Shown piece after piece: positions 31,200 through 43,830 of a stretch of DNA of 64,000 bases. The notes under the pieces are model-generated. The model had not been told where the DNA came from and ran no database searches. It was given only the letters and a program-made list of their open reading frames with translations. The stretch is from Xestospongia bergquistia (Eukaryota; Porifera; Demospongiae; Haplosclerida; Petrosiidae): assembly GCA_963965975.1 (NCBI GenBank), contig OZ014414.1, positions 744,001 to 808,000 on the forward strand, read 5' to 3'. Both the position numbers and the translations under genes were made by a program. Position 1 is the first letter of the stretch. Each line of letters begins with the position of its first letter.

Positions 31200-31670
31200 C
31201 TAATGGTTCTCTTATATCAGTCTACTGTGATATGGAGGGTAGTAACTGTGATGATAAGGGAGGCAGGATGAGAGTAGGCTACATCAACATGAGTGAATCT
31301 GGTGCTACCTGTCCTCCTGGACTAACATTACATCAATATAATAACATTGATCATGGTCTATGTAGTCGACCAGTCTCATCATCTGGTAGCTCAGCTTCAG
31401 TATTCTTATCAGCATATGGAATTATTTATAACAAAGTATGTGGACGAGTGATAGGATATCAGTATGGGTCACCTGATGGTTTTTAACCAGACTTAGGTGG
31501 TCCAGTTCTCATTAATAATCCGAACATTGACCACAATTATGTTGATGGTGTATCTATTACATATGGCAATAATCCTCGTAAACATGTATGGACATTAGAA
31601 GGTGGTTTGTTTGATTATTCTACTTGTGTATTCTGTTGTCCATGCAATACTGGTAATACAGGAACAACAG
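31200..31670 (+). pseudogene. C1-type fragment, stop at 31,484 and truncated 3' end
   Basis: It begins within NGSLISVYC of a module and runs through a C1 domain, with GGRMRVGY replacing GGWMRVGY. A TAA at 31,484-31,486 replaces the Pro codon of GFPP. The frame continues to GNTGTTV (about 31,670), where TA repeats and a MITE remnant begin. There is no signal peptide and no tail. Confidence 0.85.
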
Positions 31671-31820
31671 TTATATATATATATAACTATTCTATATATA
31701 TACATATGACCTGATTTTAGTAATTTTTTTAACGTTGTTTTTTATCACAAATTAGGTCACAAATGTTTTGACAGAAGTGGTCCCTTATATATATATATAT
31801 TATATATAAGGTTATTTTTG
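31671..31820. mobile_element. GTGACC MITE remnant flanked by TA repeats
   Basis: TGACCTGATTT (31,707) and AATTAGGTCACAAATGTTTTGACAGAAGTGGTCCCTT (to 31,786) match the two inner arms of the element at 16,711. Both outer ends are replaced by (TA)n stretches. The element probably interrupted the preceding gene fragment. Confidence 0.6.
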
Positions 31821-33065
31821 TCAAAAAATAACATAAAGGAGTATACAATTTTTAAAAGTTTTTAGCAGTGATGGAGCACTCTGAGACATAAATAATTGTT
31901 AATGATGATTTATTATTTGATACATTAACAGATGATGTCATTGATCAATGTTGGTAATGATTTAGCTAGTAGAAACAAAAACTCTTATACATCTAGTTTT
32001 TTAAATGTAAGTAGTATTTCATTTTTCATATTATCATTTTCCAATTTTAGTATATTATCCTAGTGTAAATTAAGCTGAAAGAAATTTGATGGTAATCAAA
32101 CCTAGGGGTCCAGAGCTTCAGCCCACCTTTGTCCATACCTTCGTCTGTATACTATGCTCAAGATATTAAGCAGAGAGTATTAGCCTTCAAATGAGGGTAT
32201 GAGTAATAAATGTCTGTCATTAATGGTAAATATAAATGCATGCACTGCAGGTATATTTTATAAGTTATAGCTTTCTTAGCAATAACAATAAGTAATGTGT
32301 TGTTCCTTTTTATGTACAATATGTAATGATAATAATAATATAATAATAACAATATAATAATTATAATTATAAGTAGTATTTCATTTTTCATATTATCATT
32401 TTCCAATTTTAAAAAATTAAAACTTAAGCCTTGAGGCTTGGTCTCATCCACCAAACAGGATTAATTTTACAATTGTTGATTTTAAAACTATATATATAAA
32501 CATATTGTATGTTTCATAAATCCATTATTTATTGTCTCACCAAACAATTAAAGTTTGATTAACAAGTAACTACTACATATTCAAGTATCAAGTTCTTTAT
32601 AGACAAGATTGTTTGAAAGTTTAGATAAATATATAATTTAATAAATCAGCCTTGGTTTGTATGTAATCAATAATAATTTCCAACCTTTGTTAAGATTAAT
32701 ATAACAGTAATTTGTATTATATTACTCTTAAAACAAATGGATTATTTAACCTATTCATGGACATCATACATGAATCCATAGTAACAGCACTGGTCCAATT
32801 AACATCTTATATTTTGTCTAAGATTGTAAATCATAATTAGTTCAAGCCATTAACTACAAAACAATCAATCTCCATTAGTACATTAACAATCAAAACAGTG
32901 TTATGTTTTCTTTTTTGAATGAAATAATTTTGATACCTACAAATTGTATAGTCATTTAACTATATATGGTAAAATCAACTAATCAGTTTTTAAAGTGATA
33001 TAAATATCTGTGATCAAATTTCCTTACATCATTTTCAGTTAGCATATAACTTTTTGTACCTGCAA
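31821..33065. other. Non-coding region with a 40-bp direct repeat
   Basis: AAGTAGTATTTCATTTTTCA and the following 20 bases occur at about 32,008 and 32,371, enclosing about 360 bp that could be an inserted or excised segment. From 32,460 to 33,065 the sequence is repeated inverted at 49,764-50,380, the 5' flank of the other class C gene. No gene is supported. Confidence 0.5.
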
Positions 33066-34306
33066 ATGATGTACTTTCTCATTATAACTCTGTTTCTCTC
33101 GGGATTTGATATTGTTCTGGCAGATAATACAAATTTTACACAATTAGTTGATGTCTATCCTTCATCATTTAAATGTGGTCACGATCTTCACAGTTCACTG
33201 AGTGGAGTATTAAAATTGTTACCTTTTAATGATGGTATTGAAATGGTGTATGTGAACAATGGTATTAAGTTCTCTCCACCACACAAGAGTTCTGAGATTT
33301 CTGATAAGTGTCATGATATCTTTAATCCTAACAGTGAACTACTAGACCAGTTAGAAGAGATCTCACAGTTCATTGGCATTTTTAACTCTGCATTTTCCAA
33401 CTGCTATCATGTCTTTAAAGAAAACAGTTCAGCTCCATCTGGGTACTACATGATAAGAGCTACAAATGGTTCTTTAATATCTGTGTACTGTGACCTTTCT
33501 TTTGTTAACTGTTCTCAAATTCTCCATGTAAACAGTTTAGCCCCATCAGGTTATTACACAATACAAGCACCTAATGGTTCTCTTATATCTGTCTACTGTG
33601 ATATGGAAGGTAGTAACTGTGATGGTAAAGGAGGTTGGATGAGAGTGGGTTACATCAACATGAGTGAACCTGGTGCTACCTGTCCTCCTGGATTAACATT
33701 ACATCAATATAATAACATTGATCATGGTCTATGTAGTCGACCAGTCTCATCATCTGGTAGTTCAGCTTCAGTATTCTTCTCCACATATGGAGTTATTTAT
33801 AACAAAGTATGTGGACGAGTGATAGGATATCAGTATGGGTCAACTGATGGTTTTCCACCACATTTAGGGGGTGGACCTCCTGTTAATAATCCAAATATTG
33901 ATAATATTCATGTTGATGGTGTATCTATTACATATGGCAATAATCCTCGTAAACATGTATGGACATTAGGAGTGGGTTGGGTTGCTGACAATGCTAACAG
34001 CTATGCAATTTCTTGTCCATGTAATACTGGTAATACAGAAACAACAGTACCAAGTTTTGTTGGCAGTGATTATTACTGTGAATCAGGAATAGCTAGTGGA
34101 TATCCGAACAGTGTCCTGTATGCTAATGACCCATTATGGGATGGACAACAATGTGGAGGATTAGAAGGACCATGTTGTACTAACCCTGGTTTATAAAGAC
34201 ACTCAATGAAACTACTACTGAAGATATTGAATTGAGGGTAATGGCAGATGAAGGTACCAGTAATGAAGACATACCATTAGATATTATAGAACTCTACATT
34301 CGCTAA
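33066..34306 (+). pseudogene. Class C / C1 gene with a 10-bp deletion near the end
   Basis: From ATG 33066 there is a signal peptide MMYFLIITLFLSGFDIVLA, a class C N-domain (VDVYPSSFKCGHDLHSSLSG..., LLDQLEEISQFIGIFNSAFSNC), two half-fibrinogen modules and a C1 domain. After PCCTNP, ten bases are missing at 34186/34187, so the frame ends at 34196 (PGL) and about 36 residues including MPWF and TTEDIELRV are lost from frame. The ancestral stop is 34304-34306. The minus-strand homologue at 48,516 is intact. A shortened product is possible. Confidence 0.7.
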
Positions 34307-34899
34307 TATACAATAATGTACTGTCCTTTTTAGTGGTTGTAATAAATACAATATACTTTTATATTGTCATGTGTTCCTTATGCTGTATTCACATATATAG
34401 ATAACTTTGTCAGAAAAACTAATTTGTAATACAATTTACCTTATCCTAATATAATATTAAATGATATTTACTCTATGGATGGACAGTGAAGGTGTGCTAC
34501 ACATTAGAGAATTAAATTCAAACAAAAAGTGATCAAGTAAATTCAGGAAATAATGGATTTCCTGGACTAACAATGAAACAGTATAAGAAGATTGGCTATA
34601 GTCAATGTAGTTGATTAGTGTCATCATTTGATAGTCAAGTTTCAGTATTCTTCACTACTTGTAAAGTTAGTTACAACCTCATCATGTCATATATAGTAAT
34701 AACAAAGTGTTATATGTTGTTAAATGTGAATGTATCTGACTTACAACAATATTGTAACAAACATCACGAGATATTAATCACATTATTACAGTAATTGATG
34801 GATGAGTTGTGTCTGTACTCAAGCATATCCTTTACAACATTGACATCTAATATTAAATGAATCACATGTAACATTTATAATTAGTGGAATAGGAAATCA
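34307..34899. repeat. Composite flank: relic of a C1 gene joined to a class A promoter region
   Basis: The first part matches 25,251-25,620, including the decayed C1 relic (34,555-34,675). At GTTACAACCTCAT (about 34,675-34,685) it switches to the class A 5' flank otherwise seen at 275-496 and 28,095-28,315. ACAACCTCAT occurs on both sides, so the join may have used short homology. Confidence 0.65.
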
Positions 34900-34947
34900 T
34901 GATCAATGACATTACAGCATAGTAGTAAGTAGTGATGTCATTGATCA
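34900..34947 (+). promoter_or_regulatory. Promoter-proximal inverted repeat (copy 5)
   Basis: Perfect arms TGATCAATGACAT (34900-34912) and ATGTCATTGATCA (34935-34947), about 130 bp before the ATG at 35080. The spacer is the same as in copies 1 and 4. Confidence 0.5.
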
Positions 34948-35079
34948 CATTAGTATGGTGATCATTACATCAGATTGATCAGCACATTTTTATTAATGAT
35001 AAAGATACACATAAAAGTCATTTGTTATAGTCGTTAGTAAAAGATAAAGTCTTTATATATGCATATAATTGGTTCAGCT

Positions 35080-36429
35080 ATGCAGTCTGAAAGCTTTGTT
35101 TTTCTTTTGCTGTTTACCTTAATACTTATTGTACCAGTCTGTTGTTTATCTACTTGTATGGCTGACTGTACTAGTGAACTAACTCAACGTCCTCCCTCAC
35201 TCTATGAACAATATTGTTGTAATGACAATAACACTGGAAAGACTTTTAAGATAAGACAAAATAATGTTTTAAAAATAATATTTTGCTCAGATAATTCCCC
35301 TATATCTTGTGAAATGTATCGTACATTCCTTAATTGTACAGATATTTTCAAACATAACAGATCTGCTCTATCTGGGTACTACACAATGCGAGCTCCTAAT
35401 GGTTCCATAATATCTGTCTACTGTGATGACAATGCTTTTGACAACTGTTTTCAAGTCTTTAAAGAAAACAGTTCAGCTCTATCTGGGTACTACACAATGC
35501 GAGCTCCCAATGGTTCCTTAATATCTGTCTACTGTGATGACAATGCCTTTGACAACTGTTCTCAAGTCTTTAAAGAAAACAGTTCAGCTCTTTCTGGGTA
35601 CTACACAATGCGAGCTCCTAATGGTTCCTTAATATCTGTCTATTGTGACATTTCTTTTTTTAATTGCTCTCAGATTCTCAATGAATACAGTTTTGCTCCA
35701 TCAGGTTATTACACAATACAAGCACCTAATGGTTCTCTTATATCAGTCTACTGTGATATGGAGGGTAATAACTGTGATGATAAGGGAGGTTGGATGAGAG
35801 TGGGCTACATCAATATGAGTGAATCTGGTGCTACTTGTCCTCCTGGTTTGACACAACAACAATATAATAACATTGATCATGATGTGTGTGGTCTTCCTAA
35901 CTCTGGTAAGTTTAGTCATACATTCTTCTCTACTCAAGGAATCGGTTACAGTAATGTGTGTGGTCAACTAGGAGGGTACCAGTATCGATCTCCTGATGCA
36001 TTTAATGGCAATAACATTGACTCATGTTATGTTGATGGTATTTCTATTACATATGGTAGTAGTCCACGTAAACATATTTGGACATATGCAGGTGGTTTAA
36101 CTTCTGATAATGAGGGAAGTTGTTGTCCATGTAATAGTAATAATTGTGGATATAAACCAAATTTTATTGGAGATGACTATTATTGTGAATCAGGCATTCC
36201 TGCTGGAGTAAACGATTGGCAACATGTTTTATATGTCAATGATCCATTATGGGATGGACAACTATGTGATGGAAATGAAGGACCTTGTTGTACTAACCCT
36301 AAGATGCCATGGTTTATAAAGACGCTTTCAGAGATTACCACTGAAGATATAGAACTAAGGGTATGTGCGGATCAAATTTATCCCGATGAAGATACTCCCT
36401 TGGATATTATTGAGCTTTACATACGATAA
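35080..36429 (+). CDS. Secreted half-fibrinogen module protein (class A, C2 type)
   Basis: 449 residues from ATG 35080 (in-frame ATG also at 35059). It has the class A signal peptide and N-domain, four half-fibrinogen modules (two DDNAFDNC, then DISFFNCSQILNEYSFAPSG) and a C2 domain ending DTPLDIIELYIR. From about 35,640 the sequence follows the gene at 3508-4965, while the front half follows class A genes. It is therefore a mosaic of the two, and its junction is the left edge of the 6.6-kb duplication. Confidence 0.87.
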   Translation: MQSESFVFLLLFTLILIVPVCCLSTCMADCTSELTQRPPSLYEQYCCNDNNTGKTFKIRQNNVLKIIFCSDNSPISCEMYRTFLNCTDIFKHNRSALSGYYTMRAPNGSIISVYCDDNAFDNCFQVFKENSSALSGYYTMRAPNGSLISVYCDDNAFDNCSQVFKENSSALSGYYTMRAPNGSLISVYCDISFFNCSQILNEYSFAPSGYYTIQAPNGSLISVYCDMEGNNCDDKGGWMRVGYINMSESGATCPPGLTQQQYNNIDHDVCGLPNSGKFSHTFFSTQGIGYSNVCGQLGGYQYRSPDAFNGNNIDSCYVDGISITYGSSPRKHIWTYAGGLTSDNEGSCCPCNSNNCGYKPNFIGDDYYCESGIPAGVNDWQHVLYVNDPLWDGQLCDGNEGPCCTNPKMPWFIKTLSEITTEDIELRVCADQIYPDEDTPLDIIELYIR

Positions 36430-36934
36430 TTGCTTTACTTTTTTCTTTAATATAGTATGTATTAGTTTGTATACACTTGATACTTAATATAGACATCATT
36501 TGTTAAAACTGTATTAACTGGCAGTCATCTTATAAAACCTGAAACTATTTAACTTTACTACATGTTCATACAATTTGAAATACTTTTTTGGTGACTAAGA
36601 AATTTTGACTTTATAAACATAGATGTTTAAATATTACTATTATTATGTTACTATTATATAGTACTGCTAATAAACAATAGGTGTGGTCAAGTGGGTTAAT
36701 CTATTCCAAGTTTTGTTTGCTTGCTTTCTTTTGTTTTTGTTTTGTTTTGTTGTCTTTAGTATATTAACAATATATATTTTTATTCCTGCTGATATGTTTA
36801 TGTATTACTGAAAGTCTTTGTAAAGACAAAGGGTCAATAGAAAGACTGTAATATTGCTCACCCTTTCATTCTCATTCATTTGTGGCTTTGAGTAAATAAT
36901 TATAATAGCAGTTTTGATCATCAGTATATATTAG
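36430..36934. repeat. Intergenic block, second copy
   Basis: Direct copy of 4,966-5,464 with small differences. No gene seen. Confidence 0.65.
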
Positions 36935-37643
36935 TCTATTGACTTTGTGATATGGAGGGTTGTAACTGTGATGGTAAAGGAGGCTGGATGAGAGTGGGCT
37001 ATCTCAATATGAGTGAACCTGGTGCTACCTGTCCTCCTGAATTAACATTACATAAATATAATAACATTAATCATGGTCTATGTAGTCGACCAGTCTCATC
37101 ATCTGGTAGTTCAGCTTCAGTATTCTTCTCCACATATGGAGTTATTTATAACAAAGTATGTGGACGAGTTATAGGATATCAGTATGGGTCACCTGATGGT
37201 TTTCCACCAGACTTAGGGGGTGGATATCTTTATAATACAAATATTGACAATATTTATGTTGATAGTATATCTATTACATATTACATGTAATAGATACATG
37301 TAATATGTAATAGATTACATGTTGCTGATGAATATTGTTGTCCATGTAATACTGGTAATACAGGAACAACAGTAACAAGTTTCGCTGGCAATGTGAGCCA
37401 GGAGAAGCTGGTAATTTGTGGAGACATATCCTGTATGCTAATGACCCATTATGGGATGGACAACAATGTCGAGGATTAGAAGGACCATGTTGTACTAATT
37501 CCAAGATGCCATGGTTTATAAAGACACTCAATGAGAATACAAAAAAAGATATTGAATTGAGGGTAATAATGGCAGATGAAAGTACCAGTAATGAAGACAT
37601 ACCATTAGATAGTGGCACTTATATTGATAAAATTACTATATAA
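36935..37643 (+). pseudogene. 5'-truncated C1 fragment, second copy with local scramble
   Basis: Shares the insertion before CDMEG and the 10-bp deletion of the copy at 5,465. In addition, about 60 bp (YGNNPRKHVWTLGVG region) are replaced at 37,268-37,320 by a run of TACATGTAATAGAT and its complement, which adds a stop at 37,288. The tail in another frame reads LYANDPLWDGQQCRGLEGPCCTNSK... It is more decayed than its sister. Confidence 0.85.
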
Positions 37644-40190
37644 CTCCATCAATAGGCAATACTGATAATCCATGCAAACAACAACAAAATAGAAAGAAGA
37701 AACTTTATCATTTCTTTGCCTCTAAATAAGAACACTTATTACATAAAGCATTTACAAGCAACTAGACAATATTTCTTATAATTATAACCTTACAACAAAA
37801 TAATGCCACCATTATAGGCAAAATGAGGGCATATATATGAACGAGAACATGTTTTCAGCTTTTTTCTTGATAACAACGAATGATTCACGAAGTATTTTAT
37901 TAATCTCAAAGTGCTATCTAATATATGTTGTTAAAAGTTATAAAGTAAGTATGGTTATCAAAAAATGTTATTAACAAAGATTTTGCCAATACTTAGCTGG
38001 TGCTTTAATAATGGTGGCTATAGTAATGCAAAGAAAATTTTAAAAAGATGAATTTTAAGTTCTTTTTTGCTGTAGTAACACTATTCTTTGCCTTTAAACC
38101 TCTTTTTGACTAACCAATCAGAATGTTTGAATTTTGTCACATTAATAGCTTCTTCAATAATTATTGATAAACATTACTTCAAAAATAAAGTTGTATTTTT
38201 TCTGAAACTAGCCCTTGAAGCTTTCACTAACATATGGAAGCAACTTTTTGTATTACCTGAAGAAACCGTTTTCATTTGTAATCACACTCTTACCCATAAA
38301 TGAGGTATTAAAATGCCAAAAAATTTGACTAAAATCCACAGATGCACATGCTTACATTAATCAAGTAGTGGTTTGAGACTGAATCCTCATAGCTCAATCT
38401 ACGTAGTGTGTTCTATTTTGTAAAATGGGTGGGTCATTGATGTTACAACCAGTTACATCAAAGATATTCATTGTTTATGATATGATGTGAAATATAATAT
38501 GATACATCTGGTGATGGCTTCCATGGGAGGCACACCAGATGTATTATATTACCTTTCACATGAAATAATGAATACGAAAAAAGTAAATAGGAGAATACTC
38601 TGACCTTTAATATTTACATAAGAGTAGATTATTCTTTTGGTCATTTGAGGTTACTTGTAATAAAAGTTTAGTGCATACACAAATAACAACGTGGAAAAAT
38701 ATTATTATATTTTGTATGCATAGTTGATCTAGTATCTAATAAAATCTTTTCCAAAAGGGTTTGATTACTCCAATGCCCTTAATCAACTCATTATACTGAA
38801 CTAATACAGCTGTTAATTAAAAGGACAAAATTGGCAAATTGAGTCAAGATGTTGTCAGTTTCATTTGAACCACAATGTATATGTATAACTACATAAGTCA
38901 TAATATTAACATGATGTGAATGTAGCTTTTGATGTAGACCATTTACAAGCACAAGATGTAGTGACAATATTTCTTATAATTATGATCTTAAACCAAAATA
39001 TGCAACCATTATGGAAAATATCAGGGCATATAAATAAATGAGAACATGTTTTCAGTTTTTTCTTGGCAACAACAAATGATTCACTGAAGTATCTTATTAA
39101 TCTCAAAGTGCTATATAATGTATGCTATTAAAAGATGTAATATAAGTATGGTCATCACAAATGTTGTTAACAGACTTTTGCCAATACTATAACTTGGTGT
39201 CCTAAAGATGGTGGTTATAGTAATGAATGCAAAGAAAATTTTAAAAAGATGAGATTTAAGTTTCTTTGGCTGTAGTAACACTGTTCTTTGCCTTTAAACC
39301 TCTTTTTGACCAACCAATTAGAATGTTTGAATTTTGTCACATTAATAGCCTCTTCAATTATCATTGATAAACAATACATAAAAAGGTGTATTTTTTCTGA
39401 AAGTAGTCCTTGAAACTTTCACTAATATAATGGTAGCAACATTTTGTATTACCTGAAGAAACCGTTTTCATTGGTAATCACTACCTTACCCATAAATGAG
39501 GTATTAAAAAGCCAAAAAAATTGATTGAAGTCAGCAGATTTGCATGCTTATATCAAGCAAGTAGTTGTTTGGGACTAAACCCTCTTAGATCATTCTATGT
39601 AGTGTGTAAAAGTATTTTGTATTTTGTAAAAGTGGGTGGGTCATTGATGTTACAACCAGTTATATCAAAGATATTCATTGTTTATGATATGATATGAAAT
39701 ATAATATGATACATCTGGTGATAGCTTCCATGAGAGGCACACCAGATGTATTATATTACCTTTCACATGAAATAATGAATATGAAAAAAAGTAAATAGGA
39801 GAATACTGGACTGGACTGACCTTTAATATTTACATAAGAGTAGATTATTCTTTTGGTCATTTGAGGTTACTTGTAATAAAAGTTTAATGCATACACAAAT
39901 AACACACTGAATAATTATTATTATATTTTGCTTGCATAATTGACCTAGTATCTAATAAATGTTATGCAAAAAGCTTTGACTACTCCAATGACTTTGTCAA
40001 CTCATTATACTGAACTAATCCATTTGTTAACAGGACAAAATTGACAAATTGAGTCAAGTCATTGTCTGTTTCATTTGAACCACAATGTATATGTATAACT
40101 ACATAAATCATAATATTAACAAGTATACTACTACATTAGCTTTTGCTTGTTGTAAATGACCTTTCTAAAGGCATTAAAATAATAACATGG
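37644..40190. repeat. 1.2-kb direct repeat pair, second copy
   Basis: Matches 6,200-8,760 at an offset of 31,426 bp over most of its length with few substitutions. It holds the same foldbacks (about 38,485-38,560 and 39,690-39,768). Frames at 38,088-38,303 and 38,906-39,106 have no recognisable features. No gene supported. Confidence 0.6.
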
Positions 40191-41468
40191 CAACTTAGAT
40201 TAGAAATAGTCTTGCTTAGCCAGTCCCTTAGTTGCAATTAGCAGGGAGGAGGGCTGAATACGCCAGATGACTTATAACTACTTAATGTCTGTAAAACTAA
40301 TAGTAATCAAGATAATCTCTATAGGTAAAGAATATTCTGTTGTCTAAACTATACCACCATGTCTATACAAGTGAGTCATGATCTTAATGAACTACTTTGT
40401 ATTTTTATCAATTACAGTTTTGGTATTTGAGGCACTCAGACAAGACCTGTGTTACAACTGAGTCTATACTTGCTGCTCACTGAAGGCTCGATTTTGTAAT
40501 AGTTGCTGTTGATATTTGTTCTGTTATCCTTGAAAGCAAAAAGGTAATAACCTATTAAATGCTTTCCTTGTGTGTTGACAATTAAATCTGTGACTTAAGG
40601 TACGTTACACCCCATGCTTATTGCATAAAGTCAATAGGGAGGACATAATTCTTACCATAACTAACATACACTGTCATTTATATGTTTGTATGTTCTTATT
40701 TACATATGTACAATTGTATGGTCCCTTGTACAAGTATATTATATAAACTATACTGGTTTGACAGTGGCATTGTGACACATGTTATGTCAATAAACTATTC
40801 TCATGCATCCAAAACTACTGCACCCCACTTCGTGGTACCTAATAGATATAGCCAAGCCTCATTGCTTTACAACATTCAAATATCTTTCATTAGATTTGTC
40901 TTATATGTCTTTAACTAACTGTAGCAGCCAGGCTTCCACACTTTAGTGTCTTTTATTTTATTTATTGCTAATTGATATTGTGATTAAAATGAATACTGAA
41001 AGATAATTATGTACAGTTATACAGCTATAGTTATAATATCTATAGATATGATATATAGTGTCGTATGAACGTAATATTCTATACCATGTAGCCTTGTACC
41101 TGGGCATTCTATAACTACTGTGAAATAGTTACAATTGTTTAGATAAAGATCAATATTTGTGTTATTAGCAATGATAATCATATCATAATTATATTCAAGT
41201 AGAAGTATGGCTTTCATTAGGAATCCATAGTCTCCTGCCTTTATTAAAACTTTGTCATTTAAAACTGATAACATTTAGTATTTCAATTTATATTAATGTA
41301 TGCAATATATTCTGAGTAATTGAAATATATTGAGGGTGTTTTAATATGCAATTATGTAAAGTGTTACATATACAAGTAATTATGATTAAAACATTTGCTA
41401 AGTAGTTAGTATAAGTTTCCTTATTCGTGAAAAGGTAATGATAGTACTCACTTTTTAACATTATAGTA
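40191..41468. other. Upstream region of the second 2A gene copy
   Basis: Same predicted leader signals as the first copy: ATG at 40359, GTGAGT after CAA, donor after AAAAAG at about 40,543, acceptor just before 41,467. Near-identical to 8,765-10,042. No independent gene is supported. Confidence 0.35.
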
Positions 41469-42227
41469 ATGATTGATATCACTCAATGGAGAGTGAGTGT
41501 TGTATTGTGGGCATGTCGTCAGATGTCATGCAGTACTCATTCTAAAGATACTCAAAACACTGAGAGCAGTAGTAGTATAGGTGGAGTGACTATTATCAGG
41601 AAGATTAAAGATATTGCTTTCTCTTTGGGAGTCTTTCTCTCATTTCTCCTTATTTTATCAGGAGGTGTTGAACTTAATCCAGGGCCTAAAACAGGTAACT
41701 CTACTATATATGAATAACCCTTTTATACATACCTGTTAGTCACTAATAAGAATTAATTGTTCTTATTACGGATGAAAAGTTTATTCCAGAATTAGAATTT
41801 TATAAAACAATAATCTGATACTACTCATGTCAATAATAGATGACAATTGTATTAACAATTATAGCTATAAAGAACTAAATTAGTGTCAGATTAGTTGACA
41901 TTAGTTGATAAAATTAGCTCTCCAACTATTTTTAGCACTCATGTAGGTTGGTCATTGCTAATCTTGCTTATAATTATACAAACTACTTTGAATTCAATAC
42001 ATAATGAGATAAACAAATGATTAAACAAGAACATAACAATATAATGCAGTCCATTGTATTACATTAATTAACAATACTTACAAAATACTTGAAAATTAAC
42101 TACATAACTGTTAACCAGTATATTTATTAATTTCAACATTTATATTATAAGAGTACTTTTGAAATTCTTAGATTTTATTTCTTTAGCTGAAACCCGTGCA
42201 GATTTTGATACACAAGTGAACATGTGA
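41469..42227 (+). pseudogene. 2A leader exon with truncated caspase exon
   Basis: Exon 1 (41469-41694) encodes the same 75-residue leader with GGVELNPGP and ends ACAG|GTAACT. The intron runs 41695-42186. Exon 2 starts at 42187 in phase, but after 38 nt (AETRADFDTQVNM) homology to the first copy ends at 42224 and TGA follows (42225-42227). Splicing would give an 88-residue protein without caspase domain. The break is the left side of the strand-switch junction. Confidence 0.75.
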
Positions 42228-42400
42228 TATTTACTGTATTATAACATAAAATGTAGTGTAGTTCATTATGTCTGAAAGTATTTTTCTTATTTCTGTTGTT
42301 AGAATAAATAAGAGATGAATATTGTTAGAATAAATGAGATGAATTCTGTTCAAAGTATTTGGGTTCACCAAGTAAATTATAAGTCTACCCATATTTTACG
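42225..42400. other. Junction between the right-pointing and left-pointing arrays
   Basis: About 175 bp match nothing else that I can see in the window. They separate a cut caspase exon from the cut 3' end of a minus-strand family gene. A near-tandem GTTAGAATAAAT(A)AGAGATGAAT occurs at 42,299 and 42,325. This is filler DNA at a rearrangement breakpoint, or a trace of what lay there before. Confidence 0.7.
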
Positions 42401-43468
42401 TAATAGAAATACCATCAACATAACAAGAATCAATGTTATTGCCATTAAATGCATCAGGCGATCGATACTGGTACCCTCTTAGTTGACCACACACATTACT
42501 GTAACCGATTCCTTGAGTAGAGAAGAATGTATGACTAAACTTACCAGAGTTAGGAAGACCACACACATCATGATCAATGTTATTATATTGTTGTTGTGTC
42601 AAACCAGGAGGACAAGTAGTACCAGGTTCACTCATATTAATGTAGCCCACTCTCATCCAGCCTCCCTTACCATCACAATTACCACCCTCCATATCACAGT
42701 AGATTGATATAAGAGAACCATTAGGTGCTTGTATTGTGTAATAACCTGATGGAGCAAAACTGTATTCATTGAGAATATAAGAGCAATTAATAAAAGAAAG
42801 GTCACAATAGACAGATATTAAGGAACCATTCACAGCTCTTATTGTGTAGTAGCCAGAGGGAGATGAAGTGTTTTCTTTGAAGACTTGATAACAGTTGTCA
42901 AAGGCATTGTCATCACAGTAGACAGATATTAAGGAACCATTAGGAGCTCGCATTGTGTAGTACCCAGATACAGCTGAGCCGTTTTCTTTAAAGACTTGAG
43001 AACAGTTGTCAAAGGCATTGTCATCACAATAGACAGATATTAAGGAACCATTCAGAGCTCGCATTGTGTAGTAGCCAGAGGGAGATGAAGTGTTTTCTTT
43101 AAAGACTTGAGAGCAGTTGGAAAATGCAGAGTTAAAAATATCTATAAACTGTGATATCTCTTGTAGCTGTCCTAGTATTTTGTTGTTAGGATTAAAGTTG
43201 CTATGACACTCGTCAGAGATATCAGGACATGTTTGCGATGCATAGAAATTAATACCATTGTTCACATACCCTTACCAAATGCAATGCAAGTAATATTGTT
43301 ATTATAAGGAGGAAACTGCATCTCAGACAGGTTTGTCATAGAGTAGAATAGATCAGGACTACATTTTAGAGATGCGCATGGAGGTGGGTAAACTTTGACA
43401 TCAACAATATCTGTGAGAACAATCCTGCATAATAGGAAAAAAACAGCAAAGGTTATATATTTTACCAT
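42396..43468 (-). pseudogene. Class B / C2 gene, frameshifted and 3'-truncated
   Basis: Inverted counterpart of 3508-4965. From the ATG at 43468 it has the class B signal peptide and domain, but one G is missing from the GGGG run (43269-43271), which stops the frame at GKGM. The second frame runs from NNGINFYASQTC through four modules and a C2 domain to SCYVDGISIT, where homology ends at about 42,401 and TAA follows at once. The last ~130 codons are missing. The G-run change could be a base-calling error; the truncation could not. Confidence 0.85.
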
Positions 43469-43830
43469 TTTCCTTAAAATATTCACATGTACAGTAATTC
43501 TGTACTGACAGAACTAATAATGATATCAACAAAATGAAGTTTAATATGCTGGTAATTTGAATACTCTGCAGAGTTGCTATGTTGTCACTATGGAAACAGC
43601 ATTCCAGAGGATAGAGTATCAGGTGGTGTGGCCATAAATATCAATTACATATTGTTGAATTTTTGGCCACTGAAGGGGTCTGAGTGTTATCAGTTGTATT
43701 ATACAAAAAAACACTTTATAACTACTAATTAATTATGTACATGTTCAAATAAAGCAGCAATTATACTAAAACTGAAAAGACAATGAAATTATCAATAACA
43801 TAACTTAGCGAACATACAACTCAATTATAT
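43469..43830. repeat. Inverted copy of spacer 3,146-3,507
   Basis: No gene seen. It includes the ancestral 3' end of the preceding minus-strand gene (TTA at 43805-43807), left outside the frame by a shared frameshift. Confidence 0.65.
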
